Shown: piece after piece, positions 9,735-21,021 of the stretch
Layout of the letters: each line of letters begins with the position of its first letter
Numbering within the stretch: the stretch's first letter is position 1
Assembly (NCBI GenBank): GCA_030448245.1
Contig: JAUJNH010000004.1
Coordinates: forward strand, 248,001-312,000
From: Acidimicrobiales bacterium
Lineage (GTDB): Bacteria > Actinomycetota > Acidimicrobiia > Acidimicrobiales > JAUJNH01
Direction of reading: 5' to 3'
Length of the DNA stretch: 64,000 bases
The notes under the pieces: model-generated
The model's input: only the letters and a program-made list of their open reading frames with translations
The model's database searches: none
What the model was told of the DNA's origin: nothing
Program-made: the position numbers and the translations under genes

Positions 9735-10904
9735 CTGGACGGGACAAAGGAGAGCGCGCCGACGGAGGTTGGTGAGGAGTTCACCCCCAACGAGGAGGAG
9801 GTCCAGCCCCCCCTGCTGCTGCACTCCCTGGCCGAGTTCCGCGAGCTGATCCAGGCTTGTCTCGACGCCTCGGGCGCGAAGACGGTCGCCGAGATCGGCT
9901 CGCAGGACGGCAGTTCGACGCAGCAGCTCCTGGAGTGGGCCGAGGCTCGCGACGCCCACCTCTTCTGCATCGATCCTGCACCGACACCCGAGCTCGTGGA
10001 GCTTGTCGCAGGCTCACCACGAGCGGACCTCATCCTCGAGCTCAGCCTGCATGCGCTGCCGCACCTCGAGCCGTGCGACGCCTACCTCATCGACGGCGAT
10101 CACAACTACTACACGGTAGACCGAGAGCTGCGGGCCATCGCCGCACAAGCCGACGCTGAGGGCCGGTATCCGCTGGTCTTCCTGCATGACGTGGCGTGGC
10201 CGTGGGGGCGCCGAGACATGTACTACGCCCCGGACACCATCCCGCCGGAGGCGCGCCGCGAGCACACGTATGACAAGGGAACGGTCCCTTGGCGCGCCGA
10301 CGTGGTCGAAGGAGGCTTTCGAAGCGAAGGGCACTTCGCCCTGGCGCTGCGCGAGGGCGGGCCTCGCAACGGCGTCCTGACCGCGGTGGAGGACTTCCTG
10401 CGCGATCACCCCGACCTGACGTTCGCGAAGGTCCCCTGCGTCTTCGGGCTCGGCGTCGTGTACTCGTCGTCGGTGCCGTACGCCGCGGCCGTGGGCCAGA
10501 TCCTCGAGCGCTACGACGGCGACGTGCTGCTTCGCCGGCTCGAGGACAACCGCCTGGCCCTGTACGTGCGGCTCCTGCAGCTGCAGGACGACATGGTCGA
10601 GCTGCACCGCGTCCGGCACGACGACCTCCGCGAGCTGCACCGGGAGCTCGAGAAGTCCTGGCTCTACGTCCGAGACGTGGAGGTCGAGAACCGCGCCCTG
10701 CGGGGCCGGATCGGCGAGCTGGAGGAGCAGGCACGGGTGGCGGCGCACCGCCACGACGAGCTGGTCCAGGAGGTGCGGGCGGTCGTCGGGTCTCGATCGA
10801 TCGTTGCTGCCGAGTTGACCTCACGGCTGCTCGGGCGCCTCAGGAACCAGCCCAGCCTGTCCTTCGGACGCCTTCGGGCCCTGGCCGAGCAGGACGGCGC
10901 CTAG
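9735..10904 (+). CDS. Class I SAM-dependent methyltransferase with C-terminal coiled coil
   Basis: The core has a Rossmann-type SAM site reading VAEIGSQDGSST, an acidic CIDPAP at the end of strand 2, and DAYLIDGDHNYY, the pattern of Methyltransf_24-type enzymes of glycan clusters. A central insert precedes a C-terminal part (about the last 120 residues) with heptad-like leucines that should form a coiled coil. It probably methylates a sugar or a glycan end; the target is not known. Start choice is difficult. In-frame GTG codons at 9624 and 9657 sit in Arg/Gly-rich sequence, whereas a CTG at 9735 follows a strong GGAGGAG (9723-9729) with five-base spacing, and no in-frame ATG, GTG or TTG lies nearby downstream. 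I therefore use 9735; the longer forms remain possible. Confidence 0.75.
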   Translation: MDGTKESAPTEVGEEFTPNEEEVQPPLLLHSLAEFRELIQACLDASGAKTVAEIGSQDGSSTQQLLEWAEARDAHLFCIDPAPTPELVELVAGSPRADLILELSLHALPHLEPCDAYLIDGDHNYYTVDRELRAIAAQADAEGRYPLVFLHDVAWPWGRRDMYYAPDTIPPEARREHTYDKGTVPWRADVVEGGFRSEGHFALALREGGPRNGVLTAVEDFLRDHPDLTFAKVPCVFGLGVVYSSSVPYAAAVGQILERYDGDVLLRRLEDNRLALYVRLLQLQDDMVELHRVRHDDLRELHRELEKSWLYVRDVEVENRALRGRIGELEEQARVAAHRHDELVQEVRAVVGSRSIVAAELTSRLLGRLRNQPSLSFGRLRALAEQDGA

Positions 10905-10911
10905 GCGCGAC

Positions 10912-10931
10912 CGGCAGGTCGGTGCCTGCCG
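10912..10931. terminator. Hairpin between convergent genes
   Basis: CGGCAGG and CCTGCCG form a seven-base-pair stem with a six-base loop in the gap between the methyltransferase and cofD stops. There is no T-tract. It could stop both convergent transcripts. Confidence 0.45.
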
Positions 10932-10932
10932 C

Positions 10933-14151
<3,219 letters not shown>

Positions 14152-14158
14152 TGCGAGG

Positions 14159-14164
14159 ACCCTA
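14159..14164 (-). promoter_or_regulatory. -10-like TAGGGT before wzt
   Basis: TAGGGT on the minus strand, seven bases before the ATG at 14151. Confidence 0.45.
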
Positions 14165-14255
14165 CCCCTGGCCGCGGAGGGGGCACGCGGGAGGCGGCCA
14201 CCGTGGACCGAGCCCGATGTGCAGAGCGTGCGCCCGCGTCGGCCGGCCGCTCCGG

Positions 14256-15377
14256 TCAGACCGTCGGGACGAAGCGGAAGATCTGGTTCTTCACGGCGAC
14301 CGGCTCCCACAGCTGGACCGCGGCGCCAGACCCACCGGCCCCTCGCACGTCGAGGCGCAGGCCAGACGCGGAATGCACGATATGACGTTCGTGGGGCTCC
14401 ACCTGCTCGAACCGGAAGCGCTGGGCGGCGGACCAGTTGATCGCCGAGACGTGCAGGCCCGCACCGAGGAAAGCGTTGTTGCCCGGCACCTCGAGAGCAA
14501 GGGTCCCGTTGAGAGTGAGGAACGACACCTCGCCTGTGCTGTGGGACACGATGCGCCACCGCTGGTCGATCCCGCCATCACTGGGATAGGTCAAGACCGG
14601 GTCCCCCTGCTTCCCCTGCCAAGGAAGGTCCCACAGCAGGCCGGAGTGAGCGGCAGAGATGTGGGCGGTCGGCTGGTTCTGGGGCTTGAACAACTCGTCC
14701 TCCTGCGGTGGGGGGGGAGCGGCCGGGAGGCAGGGAGCGTTGTGGGTGACCGTGCGGTTGTCGGTACGGCTCGTGGTCGTGCATCTCGAGCTCCACACCC
14801 ATGGGGGCGTGCAGAGAGCGACGCGGCACACGACCGGGCCGGCGCAGGCGATCTGGGTGTTGCACTGCCCGTACCGGAACTGGTTGCAGCACACCCTGCG
14901 CTGATCGCAGGTGCCGGACGCGCAGTAGCACCTGCACTGGGTCGGGCAGGTCGCGTTGCAGTCCACGATGTAGCGCGCGCTGCCGTTGCAGAACGGTGAG
15001 GAGTCGATCTTCCACCACCCTGCTGCGAACGAGTACGGGGGGCATGTGTTCGAGCCGTGAACCGTGCAGCAGAACGCGGTCCACCCGGAGCTGCACGAAG
15101 CGCCGTCGCCGCAGACTGATGCATAGGCGGTGCCGGGCCGGAGGATGAATCCGAATCCTCCGGTGGCCAAGGCGGAGCCCACGAGCGCAGCGCTCTCCAG
15201 GACGCTGCGGCGGTTGGTCCGCCGTTCGAGGACCAAGGAGGCTCTCTGCACCAGTCGCTCGGTCAGGGCCCGGCTCGGGGTGGGCTCGGCGGTGTCACCA
15301 GTGGCAGTGCCGGCATCCTGTGCAGCCGTGCCGGAACTCACCGGGTCCTCGCGACGACCGATCGCTCGAAGCGACAT
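14256..15377 (-). CDS. Tat-exported Cys-rich protein with C-terminal ricin-type beta-trefoil
   Basis: A 373-residue protein in three parts. Residues 1-85 end in a twin-arginine-like signal (RTNRRSVLESAALVGSALA). Next comes a ~130-residue block with 20 cysteines, including GWTAFCC, NTCPP and RVCCNQFRYGQCN. I recall this pattern from actinobacterial proteins grouped with the methylamine dehydrogenase light chain fold, which is held by six disulfides; that link is from memory. The last ~140 residues form a beta-trefoil with three QxW-like repeats (QRWRI, QRFRF, NQIFRF), typical of R-type lectins, and resemble the domains of the next gene. It is probably folded in the cytoplasm or with disulfide help, exported by Tat, and binds glycan at the surface. 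No enzymatic partner subunit is seen nearby. Start supported by TAGGGT at 15385-15390. Confidence 0.75.
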   Translation of the reverse strand: MSLRAIGRREDPVSSGTAAQDAGTATGDTAEPTPSRALTERLVQRASLVLERRTNRRSVLESAALVGSALATGGFGFILRPGTAYASVCGDGASCSSGWTAFCCTVHGSNTCPPYSFAAGWWKIDSSPFCNGSARYIVDCNATCPTQCRCYCASGTCDQRRVCCNQFRYGQCNTQIACAGPVVCRVALCTPPWVWSSRCTTTSRTDNRTVTHNAPCLPAAPPPPQEDELFKPQNQPTAHISAAHSGLLWDLPWQGKQGDPVLTYPSDGGIDQRWRIVSHSTGEVSFLTLNGTLALEVPGNNAFLGAGLHVSAINWSAAQRFRFEQVEPHERHIVHSASGLRLDVRGAGGSGAAVQLWEPVAVKNQIFRFVPTV

Positions 15378-15384
15378 CGGCGCC

Positions 15385-15390
15385 ACCCTA
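15385..15390 (-). promoter_or_regulatory. -10-like TAGGGT before the Cys-rich lectin gene
   Basis: TAGGGT on the minus strand, seven bases before the ATG at 15377. Confidence 0.45.
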
Positions 15391-15484
15391 CCCGAGTGCA
15401 CTTCTCGCCGTTCAGGCACTTGCCCGAACCCCACCGTCATCGATCGAGCGCGATGACTTCTCGGGTCTGCTCGAGGCAGCTGGC

Positions 15485-16942
15485 TCAGACGGTGAGGATC
15501 AACCGGAAGACCTGGTTGGCCACGTTGACCGGTGACCACAGCTGGAGGCGGTCGCCGGCGCCGCCGGCGGCGTGGACGTCGAGGCGCAGGCCGGAGGAGG
15601 GGTGCACGATGCGGTGTTCTTGGGGTTCGATCTGTTCGAGCCGGAAGCGCTGGGCGGCGGACCCGTTGACTGCCCAGACTCGCAGGTTGGCTCCCGGGTA
15701 GGCGTTGTTGCCGGGCACCTCCAGGGCGAGGTTGCCGTCGTGGGTGAGGAAGGACACCTCGCCGTTCGGGTGGGTCACGATGCGCCACCGCTGGTCCCAG
15801 CCGCCGTCGCTGAAGTAGGTGGCGACCCCGTCGCCGTGGGCGCCCAGCCACGGGAGGTCCAACAGCAGGCCCGAGTGGGCCGCAGACACGTGGGCGGTCG
15901 GGGCGGCCGATCTTGCGATGGTGCTCTTCCACGGGACGGTGGGGAGGAACCGGAAGACTTGGTTGGCCACGTTGACCGGTGACCACAGCTGGAGGCGGTC
16001 GCCGGCGCCGCCGGCGGCGTGGACGTCGAGGCGCAGGCCGGAGGAGGGGTGCACGATGCGGTGTTCTTGGGGTTCGATCTGTTCGAGCCGGAAGCGCTGG
16101 GCGGCGGACCCGTTGACTGCCCAGACTCGCAGGTTGGCTCCCGGGTAGGCGTTGTTGCCGGGCACCTCCAGGGCGAGGTTGCCGTCGTGGGTGAGGAAGG
16201 ACACCTCGCCGTTCGGGTGGGTCACGATGCGCCACCGCTGGTCCCAGCCGCCGTCGCTGAAGTAGGTGGCGACCCCGTCGCCGTGGGCGCCCAGCCACGG
16301 GAGGTCCAACAGCAGGCCCGAGTGGGCCGCAGAGACGTGGACCGTCGGGCCGGCGGCGGGTTTCGGGGCGGCGGTGTACCAGGAGGTGCGGGCGTTGGCG
16401 CCGTCCCAGCTCAGCGAGAAGTGGACGTGGTCGGTGTGGGGGTTGGCCCCGGTGTAGGTCTGCCAGCCCCGGTTGGTGCCGTAGGACTTCCAGACCTGGC
16501 GGTTCCAGATCACGTACATGATGCCCAGCCGGCGAGCCATGGCGTTGACGTTGCCGTAGGCGTCCGTGGCGAGGAGCCAGGTCAGCAGGTCGGTGGCCAT
16601 GGCCTTCTGGGCGGGGTCGAAGGCGTTGACCCCCCAGTCGTAGGCTCGACCCTCCTTGTGCTCCGACGTGCCGCCGATGGAGCAGTCGCGCCCGATGGCG
16701 ATGGGCGTGGTCGCAGGATAGGTGGCCTCGAGAAGGTCCCGCAGCGCGATGGCCCCCGGCTTGGGCGTCGGATCGCACGTCGTCTGGCCGACGTAGGCGG
16801 CGAGCGAGTCGATGGCCGGCCCGAACTGGGGCGTGGCCGGAGCTGCCCGGGCACCGGTGGCGCTTAGGGCGAGGCCACCGGCGAGTACCGACACGACCAG
16901 TACGACCCTCGTCAGGACTGGACGAAGGCGGAGCATCATCAT
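15485..16942 (-). CDS. Secreted M15-like metallopeptidase with two near-identical beta-trefoil domains
   Basis: 485 residues. A Sec-type signal peptide (hydrophobic VVLVVSVLAGGLALSATGARA) is followed by a ~150-residue domain with GTSEHKEGRAYDWGV and HTDHVHFSL. These fit the SxHxxGxAxD and HxH zinc ligands of D-Ala-D-Ala carboxypeptidase / extensin-like folds (M15-type), so peptidoglycan peptides are a likely target. Two ricin-type beta-trefoil domains follow, joined by a short linker; each has QRWRIV and QRFRLEQ repeats and the two are almost identical because the DNA is duplicated. The likely role is a cell-wall hydrolase or binding protein anchored to glycan. I chose the ATG at 16942 (first of three ATGs in a row); a GTG at 16969 is the alternative and neither has a clear ribosome site. 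Confidence 0.75.
   Translation of the reverse strand: MMMLRLRPVLTRVVLVVSVLAGGLALSATGARAAPATPQFGPAIDSLAAYVGQTTCDPTPKPGAIALRDLLEATYPATTPIAIGRDCSIGGTSEHKEGRAYDWGVNAFDPAQKAMATDLLTWLLATDAYGNVNAMARRLGIMYVIWNRQVWKSYGTNRGWQTYTGANPHTDHVHFSLSWDGANARTSWYTAAPKPAAGPTVHVSAAHSGLLLDLPWLGAHGDGVATYFSDGGWDQRWRIVTHPNGEVSFLTHDGNLALEVPGNNAYPGANLRVWAVNGSAAQRFRLEQIEPQEHRIVHPSSGLRLDVHAAGGAGDRLQLWSPVNVANQVFRFLPTVPWKSTIARSAAPTAHVSAAHSGLLLDLPWLGAHGDGVATYFSDGGWDQRWRIVTHPNGEVSFLTHDGNLALEVPGNNAYPGANLRVWAVNGSAAQRFRLEQIEPQEHRIVHPSSGLRLDVHAAGGAGDRLQLWSPVNVANQVFRLILTV
15501..15886. repeat. Tandem direct repeat, copy A (386 bp, period 447)
   Basis: Matches 15948-16333 with a single visible mismatch (C at 15512, T at 15959). 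It encodes the second beta-trefoil domain of the M15-like protein. Confidence 0.9.
15948..16333. repeat. Tandem direct repeat, copy B (386 bp, period 447)
   Basis: Partner of 15501-15886. The period of 447 bases is exactly 149 codons, so the reading frame is kept. It encodes the first beta-trefoil domain. Confidence 0.9.
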
Positions 16943-17098
16943 GGTCTGTTTCGGCGCGGACGCGGGCACCTTGACGACGTGCCCCGCTGTGCGTCGTGCA
17001 CCCTACCGGCTGGCTCCACCGCCGGCTCAAACTGCGAGCTGCGGCAGGTGCCCACCTCCTACCGGGCGGAGGCCCCAGCCGGCCGACTTCAAGGGGGG

Positions 17099-17141
17099 CT
17101 ACAGCTCCTCGGCGAAGTTGCCTTCGACCCGTCGGAAGAGA
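17099..17141 (-). pseudogene. Scar of a second wzm 3' end
   Basis: On the minus strand this stretch ends LFRRVEGNFAEEL-stop. The intact permease at 18878 ends FFRRVEGNFAEEL-stop. The nucleotide match (17103-17140 against 18882-18919) has about five differences, most of them silent, so the scar descends from a diverged wzm and not from a fresh copy. Similarity stops abruptly upstream. It lies before the start of the membrane protein at 17210 and probably marks where an older permease gene was cut away. Confidence 0.7.
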
Positions 17142-17195
17142 TCTGGGGCCCGTGCGACGGTCGTCGCTGTCGCGGGGCCGAGGGAGGCGTTCCAC

Positions 17196-17201
17196 TACCG
17201 T
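17196..17201 (+). promoter_or_regulatory. -10-like TACCGT
   Basis: TACCGT ends eight bases before the GTG at 17210 and supports that start over the much longer open frame. Confidence 0.45.
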
Positions 17202-17209
17202 GCTGCTCC

Positions 17210-18865
17210 GTGCGGGCTGGGACAGCGGGACGAGGACCCGGGCCAACGAGAGCTGCCCTCTCACCGCGTCGAAGGGGTCACCACAGGCGGCCGACGACGG
17301 CTCGGCCAGCGTGGTGGCCGGGCGCCGTCGCCGTCGTCGCGGTGTTCGGGCTCTCCAGGCTGGCGATCAGCGCGGCCGGCGTGAGCTTCGACGACACCGC
17401 TCTGGTCACGGGCTTCCAGATGCTCCAGCTGACCGACCTGCGCAACGACCTCTTCGGCAGCCTGGCGCACCTTCATTCTCAGCCGCCGTTGTTCAACCTC
17501 TTCATCGGGTGCGTGCTGCGTCTGCCGCACGCGTGGGAGGAGCCTGCACTACGCCTGGTCTACCTGGGCGTCGGGCTCGCGCTGGCGCTGACCATCTTCA
17601 CCGTCCTCGTCCGCCTGGGGTCGCGGCGCTCGGTGGCGGTGGTCCTTACCCTCGTCCTGACGCTGAGCCCTGCCAACATCCTCTTCGAGAACTGGTCGCA
17701 CTACGACTACCTGGTCGTCCTGTTCCTGAGCCTGTCGGTCCTGGCTCTTCAGCGTTACGAGGAGGCCCACCGCCTGCGGCACCTCGCACTGTTCCTAGGC
17801 CTGCTGGGTGTGCTCGTCCTGACCAGGAGCACGTTCCAGCTGGCCTGGTTCGTGGCCTGGGTTGCCGTGCTCCTGCTGCACCGCAAGCGGGCTGACTGGA
17901 AACAGGTCGCCGTCGTCGCGACGGTGCCACTGCTCGCCATCATCGCCGTCTACGCCAACACCTTCCGTGTCGCCGGCACGTTCACGTCCAGCACCTCCCT
18001 CGGGATCAGCTTGGCCAAGATCACGACCTTCCAGCTCTCGGAGGCAGAACGGCGCACCCTGGTCGAAGAGGGTGAGCTGTCACCGTTCGCCTTGATCCCC
18101 CCCTTCACGCCGGTTGCCGACTACGAAGGCGTCCTTCCGGCAGGGCCGACGACCGGCGTGCCCGTCCTCGATGACGAGGTGAAGATCTTCCCGCCGGGGG
18201 AGAGCTTTCCTCCGGGGACCATCTCGATCAACTTCAACAACCTCCTCTACGCGGACATCTCCGACGCGTACCTCGACGATGCTCTCCGGACGATCCGCAA
18301 CCGTCCCGATGCCTACGTCCGTGGTGTGGCCACCGGAACCGAGACGTTCTTCCGACCTCCCAGTGACTTCTTCACACTCCGAGACAACCGCATGCAGATC
18401 GGAGGCTTCAACCGGATGTACAACCGCGTGATCTATGGCGTCGTCGCGAGCGGCGACCCCGTCTCCACCTTCCCGGACGTCGGTCAGCGCTACCGGCAGG
18501 GGCCGCCTCGCACCGCGTGGTTCTCCGTCCTTCTCTACGCCGTCGTCCTCGTCGGCGGAGCACGCGAGCTGTGGTCCCGGCTCCGCCGTCGGCGCCGAGC
18601 GTCTGGCCCGAGCTCGCTCCTGCTGGCCTTCCTCTGGTCGACCGTCCTCTACGTCATGCTCGTCAGCAACCTCCTCGAGGTCGGGGAGAACGAGCGCTTC
18701 CGTCTATATACCGACCCTCTCATCGTGTTGCTGGCCGCCGCCCTCGTCACGGCATGGATCGGTCGGCGCCGCGGCCACCCTCCTGTGACGGCTGACGAAG
18801 ATGGTGGTCGGCCGCAGCGCGATCGGCGTCGCGACGTCGTCGGCGCCCTCAGCCAGCAACGCTGA
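17210..18865 (+). CDS. Polytopic membrane protein, GT-C/PMT-like
   Basis: A 551-residue membrane protein whose first hydrophobic segment follows a short basic N-terminus. A stretch reading LAHLHSQPPLFNLFIG after helix 1 resembles the acceptor-side loop of PMT/ArnT-like GT-C glycosyltransferases, and SHYDYLVVLFLSLS follows in a later helix. About ten hydrophobic segments are visible, with a large hydrophilic section around residues 270-430. A role as a lipid-linked-sugar-dependent transferase is inferred, not shown. The frame is open from 16979, but that part covers a scar of another gene; the GTG at 17210 has a TACCGT box eight bases before it. It converges on wzm with a 12-base gap and separates wzm from wzt. 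Confidence 0.72.
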   Translation: MRAGTAGRGPGPTRAALSPRRRGHHRRPTTARPAWWPGAVAVVAVFGLSRLAISAAGVSFDDTALVTGFQMLQLTDLRNDLFGSLAHLHSQPPLFNLFIGCVLRLPHAWEEPALRLVYLGVGLALALTIFTVLVRLGSRRSVAVVLTLVLTLSPANILFENWSHYDYLVVLFLSLSVLALQRYEEAHRLRHLALFLGLLGVLVLTRSTFQLAWFVAWVAVLLLHRKRADWKQVAVVATVPLLAIIAVYANTFRVAGTFTSSTSLGISLAKITTFQLSEAERRTLVEEGELSPFALIPPFTPVADYEGVLPAGPTTGVPVLDDEVKIFPPGESFPPGTISINFNNLLYADISDAYLDDALRTIRNRPDAYVRGVATGTETFFRPPSDFFTLRDNRMQIGGFNRMYNRVIYGVVASGDPVSTFPDVGQRYRQGPPRTAWFSVLLYAVVLVGGARELWSRLRRRRRASGPSSLLLAFLWSTVLYVMLVSNLLEVGENERFRLYTDPLIVLLAAALVTAWIGRRRGHPPVTADEDGGRPQRDRRRDVVGALSQQR

Positions 18866-18877
18866 AAAGCGCCAGAT

Positions 18878-19801
18878 TCAGAGCTCTTCGGCGAAGTTGC
18901 CCTCGACCCTCCGGAAGAACGCCATGGCGCCCACCAGGAGGGCGACGCCGACGGCCAGCAGCGCGGTCAGGAGCAGCAGGTGGTAGCCGAGGCCGACCTC
19001 GGGGAGCAGCTTCATGTTGCCCCTCTCGACCGTGGTCCGGTTGTAGATGGCCCGCTGAAAGGTGACGACGACGGGCGTCAGAGGGTTGAGCATGAAGAGC
19101 CACTGGGGCAGGCCGTTCTCGACGAGCTTGTCGCCCGCCTGGCGGAACGGGTAGATGATCGGCGTCATCCAGAACCACGCGAGCAGGGCCAGGTCGAGCA
19201 GGTGCTGCGAGTCGCGAACGTAGACGTTCAGGGCGGCGAGGAAGATGGCCAGCGCGGAGGTGAGCACCACCAGGGCGACCATGGCGTACGGCAGGAGGGC
19301 GAGGAACGCAAGGTCGACACCGTGGCGGAAGACGAGCAGGGCTGCCAGCAGAACCGATCCCTGCAGCGCGAAGTGGACCATGCCGGCACCCACGCTGGCC
19401 AGTGGCAACACCTCGCGTGGGAACGAGACCTTCTTGATCAGCGCGCCATTGCTGACGATCGCCACCGTCGCGCTCGGCAGCACGGACGAGAAGAAGTTCC
19501 ACACCAGCAGGCCGCAGAGGAGCCAGATGGGGAACAGGGGGATCCCGTTGTCCAAGATCGTGGAGAACACCAGGTAGAAGATCACCAGGTACATCACCGG
19601 GTTCAGCATCGACCACACGAACCCGACGGCCGAGCCCTTGTACTTGACCTTCAGCTCCTTGCGCACGAGGGCGACGAGCAGCTCCCGGGCACCCCAGATC
19701 TCGCGCAGGCGCCGGCCGAGGGACACCTGGGCCGTGACCACGCGCGACAATCCGTCTCCATCGGGACCGACGGCGGGCTCGCGCCTGAGGGAGAGGGTCA
19801 C
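18878..19801 (-). CDS. wzm: Polysaccharide ABC exporter, permease subunit (Wzm-like)
   Basis: 307 residues. An N-terminal amphipathic part (REIWGARELLVALVRKELKV) leads into six hydrophobic segments. WSMLNPVMYLVIFYLVFS, the helix around SNGALIKKVSFPREVLPL, and MLNPLTPVVVTFQ are all typical of ABC-2 permeases of the Wzm/TagG group. It would form the channel for a lipid-linked glycan, driven by the ATPase encoded at 12904-14151. The two genes lie on the same strand but are separated by the lectin genes and by an oppositely oriented membrane-protein gene. GTG start with TAGCCT eight bases upstream. The gene converges on the membrane protein that ends at 18865. Confidence 0.92.
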   Translation of the reverse strand: MTLSLRREPAVGPDGDGLSRVVTAQVSLGRRLREIWGARELLVALVRKELKVKYKGSAVGFVWSMLNPVMYLVIFYLVFSTILDNGIPLFPIWLLCGLLVWNFFSSVLPSATVAIVSNGALIKKVSFPREVLPLASVGAGMVHFALQGSVLLAALLVFRHGVDLAFLALLPYAMVALVVLTSALAIFLAALNVYVRDSQHLLDLALLAWFWMTPIIYPFRQAGDKLVENGLPQWLFMLNPLTPVVVTFQRAIYNRTTVERGNMKLLPEVGLGYHLLLLTALLAVGVALLVGAMAFFRRVEGNFAEEL

Positions 19802-19809
19802 GCCGGCCG

Positions 19810-19815
19810 AGGCTA
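19810..19815 (-). promoter_or_regulatory. -10-like TAGCCT before wzm
   Basis: TAGCCT on the minus strand, eight bases before the GTG at 19801. Confidence 0.45.
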
Positions 19816-19853
19816 CCGGCGGGCCTCTCTCGAGCAGCCATCATGGAGCCGGG

Positions 19854-20990
19854 ATGCCACAGCCCCGCCTTCGCGTCGCCCTCGACGGGACCCCGCTGGT
19901 GACGCTCGGAGGCCAGCGCAGCGGGGTGGGGACGTTCGTGTCCGCGGCGCTCGAAGCCCTGGCGGCCCGAGGCGATCTCGACGTGGTGGCGTACGCCCTG
20001 ACGTTCCGGGGCCGGGCGCGGTGGCGGGAGGTCCTGCCTGCAGGTGTCGCCCCGGTTGGCGTGGCGGTCCCGGCCCGGCTCGTGCGGGCGGCGTGGCTGC
20101 GATCGTCGCTGCCGCCCCTCGAGTGGTTCGGCGGCCGGGTCGACGTCGCCCACGGCACCTGCTTCGTGGCCCCGCCGCTGCGGCGCGGGGGGGTCGTCGT
20201 CACCGTCCACGACCTGACGCCCCTCCGCTTCCCGGAGATGGTTGAGCCGGACGCCGCCTCCTTCCCGAGCCTTGTCCGGGCCGCCGTCGACCGCGGCGCC
20301 TTCGTCCACACGCCGTCGCGCTACGTCGCCGACGAGGTGGTGGAGCTGCTGGGGGTCCCGGCCGAGCGGGTGGTGGCCGTGCCCCATGGCACCCCGGCGG
20401 CAGCCGGCGGCGACCCGCTCCGAGGCCGTGCCGCGGCTGGCGCCGACCGCTACGTCCTGGCCATCGGCACCGTCGAGCCGCGCAAGGCCTATCCCGACCT
20501 GGTGCGGGCCTTCGCACCCCTCGCCGCCGACGACCCCGAGGTGCGGCTGGTGGTGGTCGGCCGCACCGGATGGGGAGCCGAGGCGTTCACCGAGGCGCTG
20601 GCCCAGCTGCCCCCGGAGGCGAGGCGGCGGGTGCGGGTCACCGGCTGGCTGTCGAACCGGGAGCGCGACGACCTGCTGGCGGGCGCTGCCGTCCTGGCCT
20701 ACCCGTCCCGCTACGAGGGGTTCGGGCTGCCGCCGCTCGAGGCCATGGCGGCTGGGGTCCCGGTGGTGGCCAGCGACGCCGGCTCGCTGCCGGAGGTGCT
20801 GGGCGCCGCCGCGACCCTGGTGCCGGTGGGTGACGTCGACGCGCTGGCGGACGCCCTGGCCGCCGCCCTGTCCCTCCAGGGCCCGGCCCGCGAGGCGGTC
20901 GCCGCCACCGGGCGGTTGCATGCCGCCTCCTTCACCTGGGAGCGTTGCGCAGCAGGTCTCGCACAGCTGTACCGCGTGGCTGGCACCTAA
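19854..20990 (+). CDS. Glycosyltransferase family 4
   Basis: 378 residues with the GT-B layout. The N-terminal half has a glycine-rich GGQRSGVGTFV near the start and VVTVHDLTPLRFP. The C-terminal half has VLAIGTVEPRKAYPDLVRAF, and near the end YPSRYEGFGLPPLEAMAAGVP, the EX7E-type donor site of GT4 retaining enzymes. Many relatives use GDP-mannose or another nucleotide sugar; with gmd and a reductase nearby, a rhamnosyl or mannosyl transfer is a fair guess. I chose the ATG at 19854 because the fold starts right after it; the longer frame runs antisense through wzm. It is divergent from wzm, with only 52 bases between starts. Confidence 0.9.
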   Translation: MPQPRLRVALDGTPLVTLGGQRSGVGTFVSAALEALAARGDLDVVAYALTFRGRARWREVLPAGVAPVGVAVPARLVRAAWLRSSLPPLEWFGGRVDVAHGTCFVAPPLRRGGVVVTVHDLTPLRFPEMVEPDAASFPSLVRAAVDRGAFVHTPSRYVADEVVELLGVPAERVVAVPHGTPAAAGGDPLRGRAAAGADRYVLAIGTVEPRKAYPDLVRAFAPLAADDPEVRLVVVGRTGWGAEAFTEALAQLPPEARRRVRVTGWLSNRERDDLLAGAAVLAYPSRYEGFGLPPLEAMAAGVPVVASDAGSLPEVLGAAATLVPVGDVDALADALAAALSLQGPAREAVAATGRLHAASFTWERCAAGLAQLYRVAGT

Positions 20991-21021
20991 GGGGTCTCGA
21001 CTGCCAGCATGTTCCACCACC

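Noticed and set aside
14256-16333. Regular repeats read as a CRISPR array
   Set aside because: There are only two to three copies of several hundred bases that encode protein domains, with no short spacers.
16979-17209. N-terminal extension of the membrane protein that starts at 17210
   Set aside because: It would cover the scar of a wzm 3' end and looks non-coding. TACCGT supports the GTG at 17210.
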